Shown here in pieces: positions 17,598-27,263 of a stretch of DNA of 53,347 nucleotides. Numbering within the stretch: the stretch's first letter is position 1; every line of letters begins with the position of its first letter. The stretch is from contig JAUCBJ010002816.1 of NCBI GenBank assembly GCA_032718475.1, positions 1-53,347 on the forward strand. Direction: 5' to 3'. The stretch is from Nemertoderma westbladi. Lineage: Eukaryota > Xenacoelomorpha > Nemertodermatida > Nemertodermatidae. The position numbers and the translations under genes are program-made. The notes under the pieces are model-generated. The model was not told the origin of the DNA. It saw nothing but the letters and a program-made list of their open reading frames with translations, and made no database searches.

Positions 17598-20225
17598 CTA
17601 GAAGCTAGAAACGGCTCTCGCCACTTCCTCGTCGATATACGATAATGTGGACGCAGTGTCCAACATCACATATATTCGCTTAGATCCCTTATCGCCAGTA
17701 AGTTTCACCGGAATCACGCTAAATATTTCCGACGTGGCCGATGATAAATACGTCCGCGCGCTGGTCGATGAACTATCCGCGGTGAAACCTTGGCAGGTCA
17801 CCTCTCTTGCGCTCAACTCGCCATCCTCGTCCGACGAACCTGGTTGATAACCATCGTCCTGAATGCCGGTATACGTATTTCTTCTTATCGATACGGGTTC
17901 TTCGCTCCCCTTCCTGTGAGGATTTCGCTGTAAGTAACGGTCCGTTGGGGTGTGAAAATCCGCATGTAGCAACTTGTGATGTAGTCTGCCGCATTCCATA
18001 CATCCGTCCTTACTGTTCGGGCACTGCCGCCGTACATGACCTGGCGCAAGACATGCCCAACAGGTGTCCAACGTCCGCACTTGAACTCTTCTCTGTTCCG
18101 AATTTAATTCTTTGAACCGTCTGCAACTATCTAACTTATGGTCGTCAGATCTTACCTCCTTTAGTAAACAGTATTGGCAACCTACAAATCCATCCGGCAA
18201 CTCCTGTTGCTTTAACCTAGGTCTATCTAACCGCTCACCTGACCATACTCGCGAGTCTGATCTAAAGGCTGGGGTAATCGAATTATATCTGTCTACTGAG
18301 TTAAATGTCACAGTGGTCCTGTCATCGTCAAAACTTACCATAGACTTACCGGTAACAGGTTTAGACTCTCTCATATTCTCCTCTGAGAAGTTTGATTTCA
18401 TCTCTGCTACTGCGTCTGTGGCTATCATGTCATGAATATGCTGAAGTGTCAACACCTCACCTTGACCATCCAACTTATTCTCTAATTTGCGCCATTTCTG
18501 TCGGTAACGCATGTTTAAACGTCTTATTACGCTCTTTAAATCTTCGGCGTGATCACCATGATGAGGTAGATTCACCATCCTCAAGATGTCCAATGCGTTC
18601 GAAATAGCGTTCGCTAAGTTCAACAGCTCTAACGGAGTTGTAATCCTTCTGCCCTTACCCAAGTCTTCCACTATCGACTGTGCCATCTTGGTTTTATTCC
18701 CGTAGATGTCGCTAAGCGTCTTCATTGCCAACTCAAATGCCCTTTCATTGCCGACGAAGTTATCAGCAATGGCTCTAGGTTCTCGATGGAGCATCTGAAG
18801 CAAATAGTTGAACTTCTCGTTGGGAGTAAAGGTGCTGTTGGTTAGCTGCTCGTCGACATAGGTTTTAAACGTCCTCCAATGCTTATGGTTGCCCATAAAC
18901 TTCTGGGGTTGTTGCGTCGGCAGTCCTTGCCTAGCAGCAAACTTACCTATGTCCCTAAGGATTGCGTCGTTCCGGGTTAACAAATGGTTTAGTTCCGCAG
19001 GGTTGTTAAGTCTGGTCCTTTCCCGGGGATTGAGACTTACCTGCTCCGCGTCCGTCCTTCTTTCCTTATAGTTTCGGGACTTCTGACGTCTCATGTCTTC
19101 CTCTTCATCACTTGATTCGGTGTCATTCCTTAGCGCTTGCGATGGTTTGCGCACCGAGGCCCTGACCCAGGCGTCCTGAATAAACTTTTCGGCTGAATTT
19201 TCGAAATCGGGATTATGGATATTTGGGACAGGCGTCCTTACCAGAGGTCTATGTGGTATAGTCTCCTCCGATATGCGTACTCGTTGACTAGGTTGGACTT
19301 TATCTAACTCAGGCCTGCTAGGATTAGAATTACTTCTTACCTGGGCTGCTTCCTTTAACCGTAGGTTGCTAAGCATGTCCGTTATAGGTTGGATGTGCGG
19401 CGATATAGCTTGCGCTAAACTAGCACTTAACTCATCCCTCGTAATAAATTCCTGGCTAGGGTTCTGTTGTATAGTCGGCTCTATCTGAGTAATCCGCTGT
19501 CTCTCATATGATCCCTCTTCCGGTTTAACCCGGAAGTTCTCCGTCGAACTGGGTCGGCGCTCCGTCCGCGTATTCCAAACCCGCGGGTTCGGTTCGCCCA
19601 ATACTCGGCCCGTCAGAGTTTCTCCTCTAAACTCTTCGTTGTCTCGTTCGGTATGTAGTGGTGCGGTGCGCTGATACGCTGGATTCTGCGCGATAGGTGA
19701 AGCACTAATACCAATTGGCGTGCGATATGTAGAGAACGGTTTAGCGATCCGTGTACTCGTAATAGCTGGACCGTGTATAGGAATTCTGATCGTCGTCGAC
19801 TCGCGTATGGTCGGAGTTCTCGCTTCCTGTTCGGCCTTCTGCAGTGCGAACAGTTCTCGCAACTCAGTCCCTACACTTGCCCCACATTCTTCGATCATTC
19901 GCATCCCCTTCTCGGCGATTTCATTCGCCTTCCTGGTCCGTTCCTCGCTCTCTAGGTTTAATCTCGCACTTTCCAACTGCGCCAGTTTACGTTCTTCTTC
20001 TTCCCTCGCTCGTCTCGCTGCGCTCTCTTCTTCCACACGCGCCTTTTCTTCATACAACGCTTGTCGCTCTTTCTCGATCTCGAGTTCGCGTTCCTTGCAT
20101 TCGCGTTCAAGTTCGAGTTCGCGTTCCTTCTGTTCGCGTTCGAGCTGGAGTTCGCGTTCTTTCTGTTCGTGTTCAAGTTGGAGTTCGCGTTCCTTCTGTT
20201 CGCGTTCCGCTCGCTCACGCTTACC
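17598..20225 (-). CDS. BEL gag, second part, and aspartic protease
   Basis: This frame opens at 20225 after a TAG at 20226-20228. It begins with a very regular charged coiled coil (ERELQLEHEQKERELQLE style), which places the real join to the upstream gag segment at about 20180-20225. Numbering from the TTG at 20057: disordered Pro/Arg/Ser-rich sequence, a helical gag core at about 360-560 (FMGNHKHWRTFKTYVDEQLT, TFTPNEKFNYLLQMLHREPR) typical of BEL/Pao gag, then two zinc knuckles at 666-698 (CWACLAPGHVRRQC and CMECGRLHHKLLH). The protease begins IFSVIPVKLTGDKGSK and has active-site LDTAS (D800). A UAG at 17598-17600 interrupts the protease about 20 codons after the catalytic Asp, and sense continues in frame (DAEEIQIELKSMHGVGD). 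Confidence 0.9.
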   Translation of the reverse strand, partial: GKRERAEREQKERELQLEHEQKERELQLEREQKERELELERECKERELEIEKERQALYEEKARVEEESAARRAREEEERKLAQLESARLNLESEERTRKANEIAEKGMRMIEECGASVGTELRELFALQKAEQEARTPTIRESTTIRIPIHGPAITSTRIAKPFSTYRTPIGISASPIAQNPAYQRTAPLHTERDNEEFRGETLTGRVLGEPNPRVWNTRTERRPSSTENFRVKPEEGSYERQRITQIEPTIQQNPSQEFITRDELSASLAQAISPHIQPITDMLSNLRLKEAAQVRSNSNPSRPELDKVQPSQRVRISEETIPHRPLVRTPVPNIHNPDFENSAEKFIQDAWVRASVRKPSQALRNDTESSDEEEDMRRQKSRNYKERRTDAEQVSLNPRERTRLNNPAELNHLLTRNDAILRDIGKFAARQGLPTQQPQKFMGNHKHWRTFKTYVDEQLTNSTFTPNEKFNYLLQMLHREPRAIADNFVGNERAFELAMKTLSDIYGNKTKMAQSIVEDLGKGRRITTPLELLNLANAISNALDILRMVNLPHHGDHAEDLKSVIRRLNMRYRQKWRKLENKLDGQGEVLTLQHIHDMIATDAVAEMKSNFSEENMRESKPVTGKSMVSFDDDRTTVTFNSVDRYNSITPAFRSDSRVWSGERLDRPRLKQQELPDGFVGCQYCLLKEVRSDDHKLDSCRRFKELNSEQRRVQVRTLDTCWACLAPGHVRRQCPNSKDGCMECGRLHHKLLHADFHTPTDRYLQRNPHRKGSEEPVSIRRNTYTGIQDDGYQPGSSDEDGELSAREVTCQGFTADSSSTSARTYLSSATSEIFSVIPVKLTGDKGSKRIYVMLDTASTLSYIDEEVARAVSSF
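19575..19592. repeat. Dispersed near-palindrome, copy 5
   Basis: CCAAACCCGCGGGTTCGG, inside gag. The core ACCCGCGGGT is a perfect palindrome. Its codon phase differs from copies 2, 4 and 6. Confidence 0.7.
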
Positions 20226-21367
20226 CTATCTTCCAACTCGCGCAACTTTGCGTCTAACTTACGTGTTCGCTCCCTTTCCCGCTCGGCTTCCTTCCGTGCT
20301 TCCGATGCACGCAAAACTTCCGCCTGTTGTTCGTCCAATCGGCGTCTTCTCTCCTCCGCCGAATTGTGAGAAACAAGGGATCTAGCACATATAACTTTAC
20401 CTCGCGCGTGACTAACCTGGGAATTGCCACTGCCTCTAGATGCGTCGTCGGGTGGAGTTAACGTTCTCAGTTGGATATTCTCCGTCGTCGGTAGCATCTG
20501 ACCCGGTACCACCACTCCACTCTGCATCAGCCAGCTGGTAACTTCCCGCTGATAACGGCGCTCCTCCTTATCTTGCGTCTCTTCTCGCTCCACTAAATCT
20601 CTCGACTCTGCGTCACTCACCTGAGTCGCCTGCGCTTGTGATGCCCATAGCAGCCAGTTCTCCGTCCTAACTCGTCGGAATCGCTCCGATAACGTGCGGT
20701 GCTCCAACAAGGCTGCTAAAACCCTGTCGTAAATCCTCGTCGCCACGTCGTTCGACTGAGACTCTACTGCCTTCTTCGCTAGGACTGCAAGCTCCTCCGT
20801 CTGGTTGAATAACGCTGAGTTGTATCCTCTTCTAATCTCTACTAACCCTTCCCTTCCGATGTTCGCTGAGTCGGCTAACATCTTCCTTACCTTGTCCGCC
20901 GTCCGGGTTATATGTCCGGCATGCGCGCGAAGTTTTTTCTTTATCGCGATATCAAGTTCTCTCTCGCTTACCTGACTCACACTTGGTGGACTTGAAGGAT
21001 TATTTCTGGAACTATGGGTACTCCTTTTAGCCGCTGGGACCACGGCACTTACCATACCCACAGGTCTGGAAACCGGGCTCCGGGCTCTCGCTTCTGCTAC
21101 ACTACCCTCCCTATCACTCACCTCTGGTTGGGTTGCTGTACAATCCTTCCTTACAGTAGCGGTAGGGGATCCTAATACTATTACCTGAGGTGGTTCTTCT
21201 TCCTCACTAGTTACTGTCTCGTCCTCCTGTTCACTTACGTCAGCATCACTCGCTGCGTCATCATAGTCGGCATTGTCGTCAACAGTAATATTAACGCTAT
21301 CGTCAGTCGGCGGTTCTGCCGCCGTCTCATAGCTGTCCTCTAGTGCCTCCTTCTCTGAGGCACTCAT
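19958..21367 (-). CDS. BEL gag, N-terminal part
   Basis: A minus-strand frame of 469 codons with ATG at 21367. Residues 1-60 are strongly acidic (SEQEDETVTSEEEEPPQVIV). The middle is Ser/Pro-rich, then helical segments follow (ERELDIAIKKKLRAHAGHIT, RIYDRVLAALLEHRTLSERF). From about residue 345 there is a charged coiled coil (EARKEAERERERTRKLDAKL). The last 85 codons read an Asn/Arg/Ser repeat (NANRRNANSNLN), which is the out-of-frame image of the coiled coil encoded in the next frame. I therefore place the functional end of this frame at about 20215. The join is a -1 shift relative to this frame, either programmed or a one-base indel. The acidic tail plus long coil is unlike compact BEL gags and may be lineage specific. 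Confidence 0.85.
   Translation of the reverse strand: MSASEKEALEDSYETAAEPPTDDSVNITVDDNADYDDAASDADVSEQEDETVTSEEEEPPQVIVLGSPTATVRKDCTATQPEVSDREGSVAEARARSPVSRPVGMVSAVVPAAKRSTHSSRNNPSSPPSVSQVSERELDIAIKKKLRAHAGHITRTADKVRKMLADSANIGREGLVEIRRGYNSALFNQTEELAVLAKKAVESQSNDVATRIYDRVLAALLEHRTLSERFRRVRTENWLLWASQAQATQVSDAESRDLVEREETQDKEERRYQREVTSWLMQSGVVVPGQMLPTTENIQLRTLTPPDDASRGSGNSQVSHARGKVICARSLVSHNSAEERRRRLDEQQAEVLRASEARKEAERERERTRKLDAKLRELEDRVSVSERNANRRNANSNLNTNRKNANSSSNANRRNANSNLNANARNANSRSRKSDKRCMKKRRVWKKRAQRDERGKKKNVNWRSWKVRD
21052..21069. repeat. Dispersed near-palindrome, copy 6
   Basis: CCATACCCACAGGTCTGG, within the 5' part of gag. The arms CCAnACC and GGTnTGG are conserved. Confidence 0.7.
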
Positions 21368-22522
21368 AGTCTAAATAATATTTGCCTTCCGGCAAAAATA
21401 TATCTCGCAAAAGTTCGAGATATATATATATATAATTTAATCGAAAATACGATCAAATTATTTGTCAAATATCCAATTGTCCAAAATGTCAAAATAAATT
21501 CGCAATGCAATATTGTGAATTTAATGGTGTATAGTTATAGCAAATACCGGTATAATATTTAAACAAAATATTATTATATAGTTATTATATAGTATTTAAA
21601 TACCGGTATGACACAAATAATTTTTTGAATCTAATACAAAATATTCAAAATAAACTTGCCACCCGAATATTTCTAATTTTACATAGATAACTCTAATCCA
21701 CGCAATTTTAATTTCAAATATTATATGTATCCACTAGCGCGTGGCTACATCTTCGGGTTGCGACTCTCTCTCTCTCTCTAACTCGAGCGATTCAAAAACC
21801 CATGGTCGGCTAAACCTAACTATCCTAACTAATAAATTGAGTTCACCTTCGCAGTTAAACAACCGATAATTTTTTACTGCTTCCACAAACACAATGGTGC
21901 CAACATAACAACTAACCTTGTTTGCTGTGAGATTCCACGTCCGCGTCCAAAGTTTCAGTCCTTTCGCTGATTGCAAACCGAACCCGCAGACCCACACGAA
22001 CCCCAAACTCAGAAGCTCCGTCTTGCCATGTATCTCCAGATGGTATAAAATAACTAAGCGGTTATCCAACATACCGGTACAAAACTCTAGATTTTATTAC
22101 AAAATAATTTTGACCAAAACTGAATTCTCACAAACCTAGCTAAAAATTTCAAAAAACTTACTAATTACGGCCTGCCCTAACGGCCTAAGGAACCGCTGTA
22201 TTTGTGATTAGTAAACGCACTACCGTATATCCACTGTACGCAATACAGTAAGTAAAACAGTACACCAACCTAACAGCCTAATGAATACTGTGTGCGGTAC
22301 AGCAAAACAAATGTATTTTCTACTTGTATGCAGTAACAGCAATCAGCCTAATGTACTACTGTACTATTGTACGCGACCAGTGAATACAGTAATCTAACTT
22401 AACAGCCTAAAGAATACACTTGATGTTCTACCGTACGCAGTACAGTGCCTAATACAGTAATCTAATTAGTACTTTCTGACTTTACTGTACGCAGTACAGC
22501 AAAACACAAAAACGTCCTTTAC
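21368..22522 (-). other. BEL element 5' leader
   Basis: The stretch of 1155 bp between the 5' LTR and the gag ATG contains no supported gene. A 112-codon frame with a genuine ATG at 22072 (ending 21734) might be an upstream reading frame; it contains a CT-rich (GA)n end. The part nearest the LTR (22190-22500) is built from loosely repeated words such as TACGCAGTACAG and CAGTAATCTAA. The place expected for a tRNA primer site (minus strand just below 22523, GTAAAGGACGTTTTTG) has no usual TGG-start match. Three ACCGGTA/TACCGGT words occur at 21547-21610 and 22070-22080. Confidence 0.5.
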
Positions 22523-24431
22523 TGTTAAACGAACTACCCCAGCCTAACCAATAAAGACACAAAACTGCTCTATTTACTAGACGGGGCAATCAGGAGCGTA
22601 TTACTACTAATGTATGGTTTCAGGTACGGAAAACCACTACTTACCGTTGGATGGCGCTAATCTGCCGTCCGCTAATATATTTTACTAAATTTCTACGACT
22701 CCTTCTAAATTCTCGTTCCTTTCTCTACCAATTACTCGATAGAGAGCTAACTGTTCGAATATATGAGCCACGCGGGAATAACCAAAACAATAAACCCGAA
22801 TCGGCTCCCTAAGCTGACTTAAAACGAGTGTGAGAGATTTTACACTCAGAGTGTATTCTATAGCCTAATATTACTGTAAATTTGCGCTTACAACTACGTC
22901 CTTTCTAATCGCATCTAATCGCAATACTGGGGTTCCCTAACGGAATGTGTGAATGTGAGAATATTTAAATAATCGAAAATCGGTACGGCAATTATTTCGG
23001 GACTCAAACTTATCTGCGGCTGGCTTTAGGCCAACAATTTACTGATGCGCGTTGCGTACTGTACTACGATGTGAATTTTGTCCGCTAATTCAAATAACCG
23101 CCCAGCGTGAATAGTGTACGGTACTCTAAAATTATTACCTTAACTACCCTCCGCTATGCAGCGTACAAATTCTTAATTTTACTAATTAATTTCAGTCACA
23201 AATATGTAACGGCGTACTAATTACTAAGTATTCCAGAATGCGCAATTCTAAATTATTACGCAACGGGTCACACTAGCAACAGCCTAAGATACCGTATTAT
23301 TTTCGACCTAATCAGAAATTAATTACAGTAAGCTAAGAAATAGAAATCAATCAAAGGGAAAGAGCGCCTATCCAAGCATTCGTGATTAATTAGGCAAACT
23401 TTAGTAACGCACCAATCAGCATAACATAACAACAATCGCAATCTACAGTTTAGCTAGCAATTCACAACTCGCAATTCGCAACGTAAAGGACGCAGATCTC
23501 TCCCGGCTACGTCTAGGCTTCCTAACTAACCCAATTCCTGTCCCCCTAATACTACAAAATAGAGACAAAACCTGGATCATCAGCCCCTAATTACTAAACC
23601 GGCGTACCTGACCCACTCTACGCTGCAAACTTGCGCGCGCAATAGTAATCCCCCCAATGTTACTTGTCTTTGAATCCTCCGCACTCCCGTCGTCGCTAAC
23701 CCCCCGATGCGCCCGCCGCACTTACCAGTACCCTAGCCCTCCATCAGAATGAGTAGCTACCATAGCGGCACATGCAAATCACAAAAGTCTGACAGTCTGA
23801 GAAATCCCGTAGGATTATTGTCGAAAGGAATCACATAGAACAATTTACTAAAGGGTAGAAATCATAGTTCCAACTTGTAATTAACAGCGATCATTGAGAT
23901 TGATTGAGAAACACAAACAAGAATCAAACAGAAATTGCAAATTAGCGAATCATTGCAAGAAAATCAAAAGGGCAGTAATTTACACAGAAAAACTAAGCAT
24001 CGAATAATAGTTGAAGGTGAGCTGTGTGGGGTGTGTGACTAAGCAGAATGTGAGATAGGTAACAATGGAAGTAGGCCAATTTATAGGTGATAGCTAGCCT
24101 CATCAAGGCTAATAACGGCAAGCCCAGATCCAGGGTCCAACAAGGACTTGCTACCCTGGAACTATCTACTTATATCCTATTACAAAACTACATAGGTAGG
24201 GCTACATACTATACAAAATGGATGAGTTCAAAATATATGGGCATTTCAACTTCCTTATCTAAATATCATTGCGCGTTATGCCTTATCTAAATAATTATAC
24301 TGCATCACGGACTAATATATGATACTATATAATGGACTAATATATTATAATGTATAATGGACTAACATTATTATACTGTATAACGGACTAATATATTACG
24401 TAATGTAGGTACAGCGCCATATACCGTAACA
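22523..24431 (-). repeat. 5' LTR of the BEL element (230 bp internal deletion)
   Basis: The upstream LTR on the minus strand is 1909 bp, with the same TGTTA...TAACA ends as 6610-8741. Relative to that copy it lacks the stretch corresponding to 8172-8401: TTTATAGGTGAT joins directly to AGCTAGCCTCATC, with a 1-2 bp microhomology. It has a 5-bp ATAAC duplication near 23425 and about 20 substitutions. The missing part holds the only obvious TATA/CArG-like site, so this copy's promoter may be dead. Confidence 0.93.
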
Positions 24432-24887
24432 TAATGTAATGTAATGTAATGTAATGTAATGTAATGTAATGTAATGTAATGTAATGTAATGTAATGTAAT
24501 GTAATGTAATGTAATGTAATATAATGTAATGTAATGTAATGTAATGTAATGTAATGTAATGTAATGTATTGTAATGTAATGTAATGTAATGTAATGTAAT
24601 GTAATGTAATGTAATGTAATGTAATGTAATGTAATGTAATGTAATGTAATGTAATGTAATGTAATGTAATGTAATGTAATGTAATGTAATGTAATGTAAT
24701 GTAATGTAATGTAATGTAATGTAATGTAATGTAATGTAATGTAATGTAATGTAATGTAATGTAATGTAATGTAATGTAATGTAATGTAATGTAATGTAAT
24801 GTAATGTAATGTAATGTAATGTAATGTAATGTAATGTAATGTAATGTAATGTAATGCAATGTAATGTAATGTAATGTAATGTAATGT
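24432..24887. repeat. Pentanucleotide microsatellite, right arm (TAATG)n
   Basis: Nearly pure TAATG repeated about 90 times, with single deviations near 24521, 24567 and 24856. Its first unit (24432-24436) is the right copy of the BEL target duplication. The arm is far more uniform than the left one (6061-6609), which is rich in TAACG and CAACG. Confidence 0.98.
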
Positions 24888-24925
24888 AATTAAAATTAAT
24901 ACGAATTAAATTAATTATAATATAT

Positions 24926-25343
24926 TTAATACGCTACACGGTGAGATTTCTGCACTACATCTTTCTCAGCAACTTTAATTCCACACACACCCAGATTGTG
25001 GACGATAACCTTAACTGATGTCTTGTTCGAGAGTCTATAAACGAATATACTAGTGGGTGCAGGACAGAATTTCCGAAGTAAAACTCCGCTACCAACTGAT
25101 CCACCACGGAACTGGTCGCACCTGGTATGGTGGCGCGGTACCCAGAACATGTGGGCGATTATGTTGGCGTCTCTTACTCGTAACCGTCGTGAAACCATCC
25201 ATATCCTTAATGTTCTCCCGGTATGTTAGCGAATCAGATTGTCTCGGACGTTTAGCACTGCCGCCACTAACAAAACTACCAGCGCCGGTGGAACTGCGGT
25301 TCGGTATCGCACGGGGGGCGTAACTGACGGCGAAGACGACAGG
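24926..25343 (-). pseudogene. LINE ORF1-like coding remnant, frame-shifted
   Basis: A GC-richer island inside AT-rich DNA. One minus-strand frame (25343-25089) reads SGGSAKRPRQSDSLTYRENI then TTVTSKRRQHNRPHVLGT. Another (to 24926) continues with TSIFVYRLSNKTSVKVIVHN, LGVCGIKVAEKDVVQKS and a stop next to the microsatellite. A basic linker followed by a module with IFVYRLSNKTS spacing resembles ORF1-type proteins of invertebrate non-LTR retrotransposons. The match is by pattern only. No start is visible, and the join between the frames (about 25095-25130) is a frameshift. Confidence 0.35.
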
Positions 25344-26404
25344 CTACCACGCCACCCAACCTTTGACTGAACGTCAGGAACAACCCTATTGGTAGGTTCT
25401 GCGCTACCAACATTCTGAAGCACAAGGCCCAGTAATTATAACTGCGCCATGTGCTGCTAACATCTACTGACTGACATAAACGTAGAGTAATGTAGCAAAA
25501 TATGCTAAATTAATGCATTCACTCACTTTTCTAAAGCTAATGAATATTTATTAAATAGGAATGGCCACAGATGGTACCATTTTAACAGAATATAAATACA
25601 TAGATACTGAAATAATTCTTGAAATCGTTCCAGTTACAAGTTAACGTTATTAAATTTTTTACATTCAAACACATATAAATATTCATTAATAATAATAATA
25701 AAGAAAGTTTTGTTTCGCTACCGCCGTACAAACTGAGGCTGTGGGGCGAGCCACGAAAGTAAGCAAGCTTAGCATACGGGTACCACTAACTGAATCGGTT
25801 TGTCTGTTGTTCTGTCGTGTTCAATTTTAAACGTTAATAACTAAGCCAAATGTTAATGAAATCTTTCCAAAATTGGTACACATGTAGTCTGGCAAAAGTT
25901 TAGAAATTTTCCAAGTTGAATTTCCTTGTGGCCTTCGAGAAGCTAAGATAATAACAATTAATTCGTTAATTAAGTTGATTACGTATTACGTAGTTGATTA
26001 AGTTGTATAAAACAGCATTTTGTCTACAGTCCTTTATTGGAAATTAATTATTTTCTAATATAAGATTTTTTATTAGATTTATCATGATTTATAAGAGCAT
26101 TTTCAACCTGCCTCTTAAAAGGATAGTAATATATAGTTTTTAATTAGTTCAATAGATTTGCTTTAAGAAATGTGTTTTTAATTGATCTAAACGTAATTAA
26201 CTTATTGAAATGCCCAGTCTCATAGCTCCCTCCTTCCTTGGCATGCTTGCCTAGCTTGGAAGGGGAACCAGTCCAACCACAAACCTCACCTCTACTCAAC
26301 GGCAGCATTGTAATGAGCCAGACTAATAAGTCAGCTTGTTTATTGTTTTTAGCTTACAAAATGATTGGCCGAGTACTTAATCATGATTCTTTAGTATAAT
26401 TAGC
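25344..26404. other. AT-rich intergenic DNA with dispersed repeat
   Basis: No gene is supported. GTGGGGCGAGCCACG at about 25741-25755 recurs in inverse orientation near 43100, so 25730-25960 is probably part of a dispersed repeat family. A CT-rich patch follows at 26218-26300. Confidence 0.45.
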
Positions 26405-26410
26405 GGATCT

Positions 26411-26563
26411 AGGACACTTCCCCCCCGGACACTTCCCCCCCGGACACTTCCCCCCCGCCCAAGTAGGACACTTCCCCCCCGGACACTTCCCCCCCCCGCC
26501 CAAGTAGGACACTTCCCCCCCCCGCACACTTCCCCCCGCCCAAGTAGGACACTTCCCCCCCAG
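26411..26563 (+). repeat. Left inverted array of GGACACTTCCCCCC
   Basis: At least seven copies of GGACACTTCCCCCC (one as GCACACTTCCCCCC), grouped by CGCCCAAGTA linkers. The reverse complement is at 28005-28105. Confidence 0.85.
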
Positions 26564-26734
26564 TTAAAGTGTTAAAATTAATCTGGGTGCATCAAAGCAA
26601 TAAACAAAAGTTAAAGATGGTTACAGGACAAGTTGTATCTAGTTTTTTCAAAATTATAAAAGAAACATTTTTATAGTCAACTTTTGTTTGTTTTTCTTTT
26701 AATTCCTTTAATTCTTTTAATTACTTTTAATTTC

Positions 26735-26935
26735 TTTTAATTGGGGGCTGCCGCCCCCAAACCCCCGCTTCTTTTGTTGGGGGCTACCGCCCCCAAACCC
26801 CCGCTTCTTTTCTTGGGTGCTGCCGCCCCCAAACCCCGGCTTCTTTTGTTAGGGGCTACCGCCCCCAAACCCCCGCTTCTTTTCTTGGGGCCTGCCGCCC
26901 CCAAACCCCCGCTTCTTTTCTTGGGGGTTATCGCC
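26735..26935. repeat. About 40-bp minisatellite, five copies
   Basis: The tandem unit of about 40 bp contains GGGGGCTGCCGCCCCCAAAC followed by CCCCGCTTCTTTT. Each unit also contains a short GGGGGC/GCCCCC inverted repeat able to form a hairpin. The open frame across it is repeat-driven. Confidence 0.85.
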
Positions 26936-27002
26936 CATTCATTGTGTCAAGTACAATGCACACATCTCCAACCAGACACTATATAACATTGGAGGTGTCT
27001 CA

Positions 27003-27263
27003 TTGGTTCCTCCAAGCTTGACACTAGAACAAAATCGCCTCCGCTTTGCAGGACATTGCTTTCGCCGTGAGGACCAGCCAGTGCATAATCTTGTACTTTG
27101 GCAGCCTCATGGAGTGAATAAGCATGGTGGACAGCCCATGACTTTCTTGAGACGCATTTTAAAGGACACTGGCCTTAAAGATGCGGATGATCTAGCAAAT
27201 GTCATGGGTGATAGGGAGTTGTGGCGGTGCAATTTTGTTGACAAGCCGGCACAGCATTCTTAA
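27003..27263 (+). pseudogene. LINE ORF2 C-terminal tail (truncated)
   Basis: Reads RLRFAGHCFRREDQPVHNLV, then LWQPHGVNKHGGQPMTFLRR, then DTGLKDADDLANVMGDRELW and a stop. The pattern RLRFAGHC..R, LVLW.P.G...GGQP.T, D.GL...L...M.DR..W is the conserved end of ORF2 of several animal non-LTR retrotransposons, downstream of the reverse transcriptase domain. Nothing of the RT core is present upstream, so it is a short dead fragment. The nominal start codon is TTG. Confidence 0.7.

Larger units (their letters stand above)
6610..24431 (-). mobile_element. Giant BEL/Pao LTR retrotransposon (17.8 kb)
   Basis: Two long direct repeats (6610-8741 and 22523-24431), both starting TGTTAAACGAAC and ending TACCGTAACA, bound an internal region coding on the minus strand for gag, protease, reverse transcriptase, RNase H and integrase in that order. 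The RT-RNaseH-IN order, the YMDD box and the PR/RT linker (YRNVSMLIGAEQ, RTILGWY) place it in BEL/Pao. Typical members are 5-10 kb, so this one is very long. The extra length comes from 2-kb LTRs, a large gag, a 1.15-kb leader and a 3' gene of about 3 kb. By eye the LTRs differ at roughly 20-25 positions plus a 230-bp deletion in the right copy, so insertion was fairly recent. Several frameshifts and two in-frame UAG codons break the genes. No convincing tRNA primer site is visible next to 22522. Confidence 0.93.
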
